DNA from: DASVBE01 sp963770375
GTDB taxonomy: Bacteria > Actinomycetota > Actinomycetes > Streptosporangiales > Streptosporangiaceae
Assembly (NCBI GenBank): GCA_963770375.1
Contig: CAVYPM010000017.1
Location: forward strand, 558,001-622,000
Reading direction: 5' to 3'
Length of the DNA stretch: 64,000 bases
Positions 59,862 through 64,000 of the stretch are shown here, one piece after another. How positions within the stretch are numbered: the first letter of the stretch is position 1; the number at the start of each line of letters is the position of its first letter. The position numbers and the translations under genes were made by a program. A model generated the notes under the pieces. That model did no database searches and was not told the origin of the DNA. It saw only the letters and a program-made list of their open reading frames with translations.

Positions 59862-61118
59862 TCAATGGCTGGCGCCGCTGAGGGCGCCGACCGTGAGGAG
59901 GAACTCGGCCCGGGTCAGGAGCTTGCTGAAGCTGGACTGAAGTGAGGTCAGCGTGGCCAGGTTCTCGCGGATCAGGGCGGTCTGGTAGGCGGCCTCCACG
60001 GTGAGCCAGGTGTTCGCCAGGTTCACCTGCTGCTTGCAGCGGACATCCGCGGTGGCGGTGGCGGTCTCGGCGGGGGTGGGCTTGGACGGCCAGCCCCGGT
60101 CGGCGGCCTGCTGCGGGCTCGCGTAGTGGTAGCCGGCCTGGGCCATGCAGCGGGACCAGGCCGCGTCCACGGCCCGCACCCGGGGGTCGCTCTGCGTCCA
60201 CTGGCTGGCCTGGAAGGCGATCTGCGGCACCGGGTCGGACAGGCCGCCCTGCGCGTACAGCTCCTGGCTGGCCTGCTGCAGGCAGCCGCGCTGGCGGACG
60301 CGGCCGATGCGGGCTCCGGGGGCGAAGCCGAGCAGCGCCTGGACCCAGGCCCGGGGCTGCTTGGCCAGGTCGCCGAACGTGGAGAAGCCGCCGAGGAAGG
60401 CCGGGCCCGTCCGGTTGGCCGAGGATTTGGGCTGGCCGTAGCCGTAGGTGCTGGCGTCGGCCGGGCTGGTCACCCCGAAGCCGTACTCGGCGGTCTGGAA
60501 CAGGGTCTGCACCTGGGACGGCGAGGCCTGGCTGGTGTACACGAAGCCGCGGGCGGACATGCACTGCTGGGTCAGCAGCGTGCTGGCCTCGGCCAGCGTG
60601 GTCTGCTGGACCTCGGCGACGTCCGCGTAGGTGTTCAGCGGCAGGTTGATGACCTGGTCCGAGCCGGCCGGCGGGATCGGCCCGACGGTGATCTCCGGGC
60701 GGCCGCTGGACCCGGCCAGGCCGGGCCCGACGACGATCCCGCCGCCTGCGCCGCCGATGGCCACGAAGACCGACCCGCCGCTGCCGCCGACCTGGATGAC
60801 GCCCACCGGCCCGCCCCTGCCGGGGCCGCTCACCAGGCCGGACCGCCGGGCGGCCGGGCCCGTGCCGTGACTGGCCGACGGCCCGGCGGGGCCGCCCGTT
60901 CCCGAGCAGCCAGCCAGCAGCCCGGCCACCGCCAGCCCAGCCACCAGCCCAGCCGTCAACGGGGCCGTCAGCCGGGCCAGCGCCGGCCGCCATCGCGCCG
61001 CCGGGCGGGATCCGGCCGGCGCTGGCCAGGCCCCGTCTGGCCAGCGCGCAGCGCCGGGGCAGCGCCGGCCAGGCGGGCGTTCCGCCGCTGGAGCGGGGTG
61101 GCTAGCGGCGGAGCGCAT
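59862..61118 (-). CDS. Secreted lipoprotein of the MacB-type exporter unit
   Basis: A 418-residue protein with a lipobox, LAVAGLLAGC, whose cysteine is near residue 71 after a long n-region; the chosen ATG 61118 overlaps the permease stop, and the frame also extends upstream without homology. After the Cys come a Gly-rich stretch (GGSGGSVFVAIGGAGGG) and a helical domain with four cysteines (LLTQQCMSARGF, QRGCLQQASQEL, WSRCMAQAGYHY, DVRCKQQVNLA), perhaps two disulfides. No known family. Coupling to the permease suggests it captures or delivers the exported substrate. Confidence 0.65.
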   Translation of the reverse strand: MRSAASHPAPAAERPPGRRCPGAARWPDGAWPAPAGSRPAARWRPALARLTAPLTAGLVAGLAVAGLLAGCSGTGGPAGPSASHGTGPAARRSGLVSGPGRGGPVGVIQVGGSGGSVFVAIGGAGGGIVVGPGLAGSSGRPEITVGPIPPAGSDQVINLPLNTYADVAEVQQTTLAEASTLLTQQCMSARGFVYTSQASPSQVQTLFQTAEYGFGVTSPADASTYGYGQPKSSANRTGPAFLGGFSTFGDLAKQPRAWVQALLGFAPGARIGRVRQRGCLQQASQELYAQGGLSDPVPQIAFQASQWTQSDPRVRAVDAAWSRCMAQAGYHYASPQQAADRGWPSKPTPAETATATADVRCKQQVNLANTWLTVEAAYQTALIRENLATLTSLQSSFSKLLTRAEFLLTVGALSGASH

Positions 61119-62349
61119 CGGCTGGCTCGATGCTGCTGGCGCGGAGCGCGGGGTACAGGCCGGCCAGCAGGCCGATGATCGCGCCGGCCGCGGGGGCGGC
61201 CAGCACGATGCGCGGGTCGACCAGCGCGGTCCAGTGCTGGTAGACCGAGACCGCGAGCGCGGCCAGCACGCCCAGGCAGGCCCCGAGCAGGCCGCCGAAC
61301 AGGCCCAGCGCGGTCGACTCGGCCAGGAACTGCACCGCAATGTGCCGGGGCCGGGCGCCCAGGGCCCGGCGCAGGCCGATCTCCCCCGACCGCTCGAGGA
61401 CCGCGACCAGCGTGGTGTTGGCGATCCCCACCGCGCCCACGAAGAGAGCGATGCCGGCCAGGGCCAGGAACACGGCGTTCAGGCTGCTGGTCACCGAGTG
61501 CCGGAGCTGGGCGGGACTGGCCGGCGCCGACGCCGTCAGCAGCTTCGGGTTGCCGGGCCGCAGGGCCACCGCTACCTGCCTGGCCACCACCTGGGCCGCG
61601 CCCAGCCGGGTGTGGACAAGCATCTGCGCCACGCTGCCGTTGGCCGGCGGGCCCCAGATCTTCAGCGCGGTGTTCTCCGGCACGATCACGCTCAGGTGCA
61701 GCTCCGGCAGCCGCGCGTCGCCGGACAGGATGCCGACCACGGTGAACGGCTGGCCGCCGATGAAGATCGCGGGCTGGTTGACCAGGCTGGTGATGCCCAG
61801 CTCGCTGGCGGCGGTGGGGCCGAGCACGGCCACGTTCTCCGCCCGGTCCTGGTGGAACCGGTTGAACAGGACTCCCTCGGCCAGCTGCGCGCCGCTGGCG
61901 GTCAGCGCGCCGGGGCTGGCCGCGATGACCGGCAGGCCCAGCGGGCTGCCGCCGGCGCTGGCGGGCAGCGCGCTGACCGACGCCTTGCTGAGGGCCACCT
62001 GCCACCACACGCCGGCCGCGACGACCCCGTGGATCTGGGCGACCCGGGCGTCGCTGTCGCCCGGGAAGTCCATGGTGGGCGACGCGGCCTTGGCCGCGCC
62101 GCTGTCCCTGACCGTCACCTGGGTCGCGTCCTGCAGGTTGAAGGCCCGGCCGATCTGCCCGGCGGCGGTCTGGGACAGCGCCACGATGGCCACGAACCCG
62201 CCGATGCCCAGCACCGTGCCCAGCACGGTCAGCGCCGCCCGGGCGGGCCGCTGGAGCAGCCCGGCCAGGGCCTCGCTGCCCAGATCAGGCAGCCGCAGCC
62301 GGGACGGGGCGACGGCCGGGCGGGGCCGGTCAACCAGCCAGGGCTGCAC
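61102..62349 (-). CDS. MacB/FtsX-type ABC permease
   Basis: A 415-residue permease: one N-terminal helix (about 38-60, LTVLGTVLGIGGFVAIVAL), a large extracytoplasmic domain (about 65-285) and three C-terminal helices (LNAVFLALAGIALFVGAVGIA, AESTALGLFGGLLGACLGVLAAL, AAPAAGAIIGLLAGLYPALRASSIEPADALRR). This is the mechanotransmission topology of MacB/LolC transporters. Its start overlaps the ATPase end by 20 bases and its stop overlaps the lipoprotein start. Confidence 0.9.
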   Translation of the reverse strand: MQPWLVDRPRPAVAPSRLRLPDLGSEALAGLLQRPARAALTVLGTVLGIGGFVAIVALSQTAAGQIGRAFNLQDATQVTVRDSGAAKAASPTMDFPGDSDARVAQIHGVVAAGVWWQVALSKASVSALPASAGGSPLGLPVIAASPGALTASGAQLAEGVLFNRFHQDRAENVAVLGPTAASELGITSLVNQPAIFIGGQPFTVVGILSGDARLPELHLSVIVPENTALKIWGPPANGSVAQMLVHTRLGAAQVVARQVAVALRPGNPKLLTASAPASPAQLRHSVTSSLNAVFLALAGIALFVGAVGIANTTLVAVLERSGEIGLRRALGARPRHIAVQFLAESTALGLFGGLLGACLGVLAALAVSVYQHWTALVDPRIVLAAPAAGAIIGLLAGLYPALRASSIEPADALRR

Positions 62350-63223
62350 CGTGACCTCCCTCCTGGGCCTCCGTGGCCTCCGCGGCCTCCTGGGCCTCCG
62401 CGGCCTCCTGGGTCTCCTGAGCCTCCTGGGCCCCCGGCGCGGGTGACGGCGCCATCTCGGTCAGCACGCCGTCGGCAATATTGATCTGGCGCTGGGCCAG
62501 CGCCCCGACCGCCGGGTTATGGGTGATCACCACCAGCGTGGTCCCCTGCGCGTGCAGGTGACCCAGAAGGTTCGTCAGGCCCGTGGTCGCGGCGCTGTCC
62601 AGGTTGCCGGTCGGCTCGTCGCAGAGCAGCAGCGACGGGTGGTTGACCAGGGCCCGCGCGATCGCCACCCGCTGCCGCTCGCCGCCGGACAGCGCGGTGG
62701 GCAGCGAGTCGGGGCGGCCGGCCAGGCCCACCGCGGACAGCGCGGCCATGGCCGCCTGGTGCCGGCGCCGGCGCGGCAGGTCCGCGTACACCTGGGCGAG
62801 CATCACGTTCTCCACCGCGGACCGGTGCGGCAGCAGGTGGAACGACTGGAAGACAAAGCCGATCCGGCGGGCCCGCACCGCGGCCCGGTCCCGCTCGCTG
62901 GCCCGCCCCAGGTCGATGCCGTCGATGCGGAGCCGCCCCTCGGTGGGCCGGTCGAGCAGGCCGATCAGGTTCAGCAGCGTCGACTTGCCGGACCCGGACG
63001 GGCCCATGATCGCCACGTGCTCGCCGCGCCAGATGGTCAGGTCGGCCGGCTTGAGCGCCCGCACCGGCGGCGGCCCCGGGTAGGTGTAGCCGGCCGCCAC
63101 CAGCTCGATGACCGGCGCGCGCGGCTCAGCGGCCGGGTCGGAGCCCACGCCCGGGGCCGGGTCCGGGCCCACGCCCGGGCCGCCGTCCGCAGACCGGGCC
63201 AGGCCGGGATCAGCCGGGGCCAC
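62330..63223 (-). CDS. MacB/LolD-type ABC transporter ATPase
   Basis: About 297 residues. Walker A is IMGPSGSGKSTLLNLIGLLDRP, the Q-loop GFVFQSFHLLPHRSAVENVML, the signature LPTALSGGERQRVAIARAL, Walker B LLLCDEPTGNLDSA and the H-loop LVVITHNPAV, matching MacB/LolD. The C-terminal tail repeats QEAxEA units (encoded by a degenerate 9- to 18-bp DNA repeat at about 62360-62440). GTG 63223 is chosen, overlapping the adaptor stop by 14 bases; an in-frame start at 63265 is possible. Confidence 0.9.
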   Translation of the reverse strand: MAPADPGLARSADGGPGVGPDPAPGVGSDPAAEPRAPVIELVAAGYTYPGPPPVRALKPADLTIWRGEHVAIMGPSGSGKSTLLNLIGLLDRPTEGRLRIDGIDLGRASERDRAAVRARRIGFVFQSFHLLPHRSAVENVMLAQVYADLPRRRRHQAAMAALSAVGLAGRPDSLPTALSGGERQRVAIARALVNHPSLLLCDEPTGNLDSAATTGLTNLLGHLHAQGTTLVVITHNPAVGALAQRQINIADGVLTEMAPSPAPGAQEAQETQEAAEAQEAAEATEAQEGGHGAALAG

Positions 63224-64000
63224 TGAAGTCCTTCCGCCCGCTCGGCCCGGGGGACGGCCTGCCACCCGGCCGCACCAGGCCGCCCGTGCCGCCCACGGCG
63301 GCGAAGTTCTCGCCGGTCACCACCTGGTCCCCGGCGGCCAGCGCGCCGGGAAGATCCGGGGTGACCTGCAGCAGCCCGCTGCCGGTCAGGCCGACCCGTA
63401 CCGGGACCCGGACCGTGCGCCCGCCGGACACCTTGCTGACGTAGGTCTGGCCGTCGGCCGCGGCGAACACCGCGGCCTCGGGCACCGCGAGAACCGGGCC
63501 CCGGCTGCGGGCCGCGCCGATGGCCAGCGACACGTCCTGGCCGACCAGGGACATCGGCAGCGGCCGGTTCAGGGCGATGCCCATCTTCACGTACAGCCCG
63601 CCGGAGATGGACGCATTGGAGGCCGTGCTGTGCGACACCCAGGCCACCTGGCCGTGCCGGACCGGGCCGCCGCCGGAATCGGTGATCGTGACCCGCATGC
63701 CGGGCCGGACCAGCCCGGCCGTGCTGGGGCTGAGCTGGCCGGTCAGCTTGGGGCTGCCCAGCGCCAGGGTCAGCGCCCCGGACGCGGGCGCCTTCCCGAC
63801 CGTGGCGCCGACCTTGATCACGGTGGCGGGCAGCGACGGGACGAAGCTGAAGTCGCCGAGCGGGACGAAGGCCAGCTTCACCGGGTGCTTCTTCGTGCCC
63901 GCCGTCACCACCGGGGCGGCGTAGCCGTGGGCCTGGTAGTAGGCGCTGACCGCGGCCGCCGTGCCCGGGCCGTAGCTGCCCAGGGTGTCGCTGCCGGTGC
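63210..64000 (-). CDS. Peptidoglycan-binding/HlyD-like adaptor, 5' end outside the window
   Basis: The frame is open to the window edge and is read from TGSDTLGSYGPGTAAAVSAY. This start segment (YGPGTAAAVSAYYQAHGY) is the end of a PG_binding_1-type domain. It is followed by a beta-rich adaptor: VPLGDFSFVPSLPATVIKVGATVG, GSPKLTGQLSPSTAGLVRPGMRVTI, GPVLAVPEAAVFAAADGQTYVSKV and GLLQVTPDLPGALAAGDQVVTGEN, as in HlyD/MacA membrane-fusion proteins of Gram-positive MacB systems. It would link the permease to the wall. The N-terminus, signal peptide and start are missing. Confidence 0.82.
   Translation of the reverse strand, partial: TGSDTLGSYGPGTAAAVSAYYQAHGYAAPVVTAGTKKHPVKLAFVPLGDFSFVPSLPATVIKVGATVGKAPASGALTLALGSPKLTGQLSPSTAGLVRPGMRVTITDSGGGPVRHGQVAWVSHSTASNASISGGLYVKMGIALNRPLPMSLVGQDVSLAIGAARSRGPVLAVPEAAVFAAADGQTYVSKVSGGRTVRVPVRVGLTGSGLLQVTPDLPGALAAGDQVVTGENFAAVGGTGGLVRPGGRPSPGPSGRKDFSGPG

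Overview
The window is a high-GC chromosomal segment of an actinomycete (Actinomycetota), probably a filamentous Streptosporangiales-type organism rather than a mycobacterium. The evidence is a complete coenzyme F420 gene set (fbiA, fbiB, fbiC), two WhiB-family regulators including a WhiB7 with an AT-hook, a mycoredoxin, UvrD2, GTG and overlapping ATGA/GTGA start-stop junctions, and strong GC bias in every real gene. No rRNA, tRNA, CRISPR array, transposase, integrase or relaxase was seen. The genus cannot be fixed from this sequence alone.

Layout. (1) 48-8782: whiB2-like gene, fbiA-fbiB, fbiC, an AlkA-like DNA glycosylase, a sugar-phosphate nucleotidyltransferase and a GT4 glycosyltransferase; part of this order resembles the mycobacterial whiB2-fbiA-fbiB-manB region. 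(2) 8972-25269: UPF0182 membrane protein, PDZ/Lon-like protease, moaE, an SDR-type protein, a zincin-like protease, a cyclodehydratase-like protein, an ABC1 kinase, whiB7 with a long leader, tesB, uvrD2, mycoredoxin and an ANTAR protein. This is the conserved actinobacterial UPF0182-to-uvrD2 neighbourhood. (3) 25407-26570: acyl-CoA dehydrogenase. (4) 26647-38812: eight genes on one strand that together resemble a Gram-positive type IV secretion/conjugation machine (TcpC-like, small pilin-like, TcpE-like, MinD-like, VirB4-like ATPase, VirB6/TrbL-like channel, a second TcpC-like protein, and a transglycosylase-NlpC/P60 wall hydrolase). It has no relaxase, coupling protein or integrase in the window, and is the most interesting system here. 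(5) 39279-51167: oligopeptidase B, YihY, ychF, rmuC, a DUF6542 protein, ispH, a lipid-droplet-type protein, xseA-xseB and glpX, again a conserved actinobacterial order. (6) 51145-64000: accessory genes: DUF1707 protein, GH25-like muramidase, Glu/Leu dehydrogenase, DUF6308, a PLP decarboxylase, MarR with a drug-type ABC exporter, an alpha/beta hydrolase, and a MacB-type exporter with a lipoprotein and an adaptor cut by the window edge.

A recurring technical point is that at least eight conserved genes (AlkA-like, fbiC, the pilin-like gene, rmuC, DUF6542, ispH, the lipid-droplet-type gene and the muramidase) are interrupted by single-base indels or a lost stop, usually in G/C runs. This looks more like uncorrected sequencing error than biological decay, and affected genes are described as they would read after correction.

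Regulatory highlights are a WhiB7-type promoter followed by a translated leader ORF and two hairpins before whiB7, a cluster of DnaA-box-like 9-mers at 16436-16576, a perfect palindrome upstream of the type IV-like operon, and a dispersed intergenic repeat present three times.
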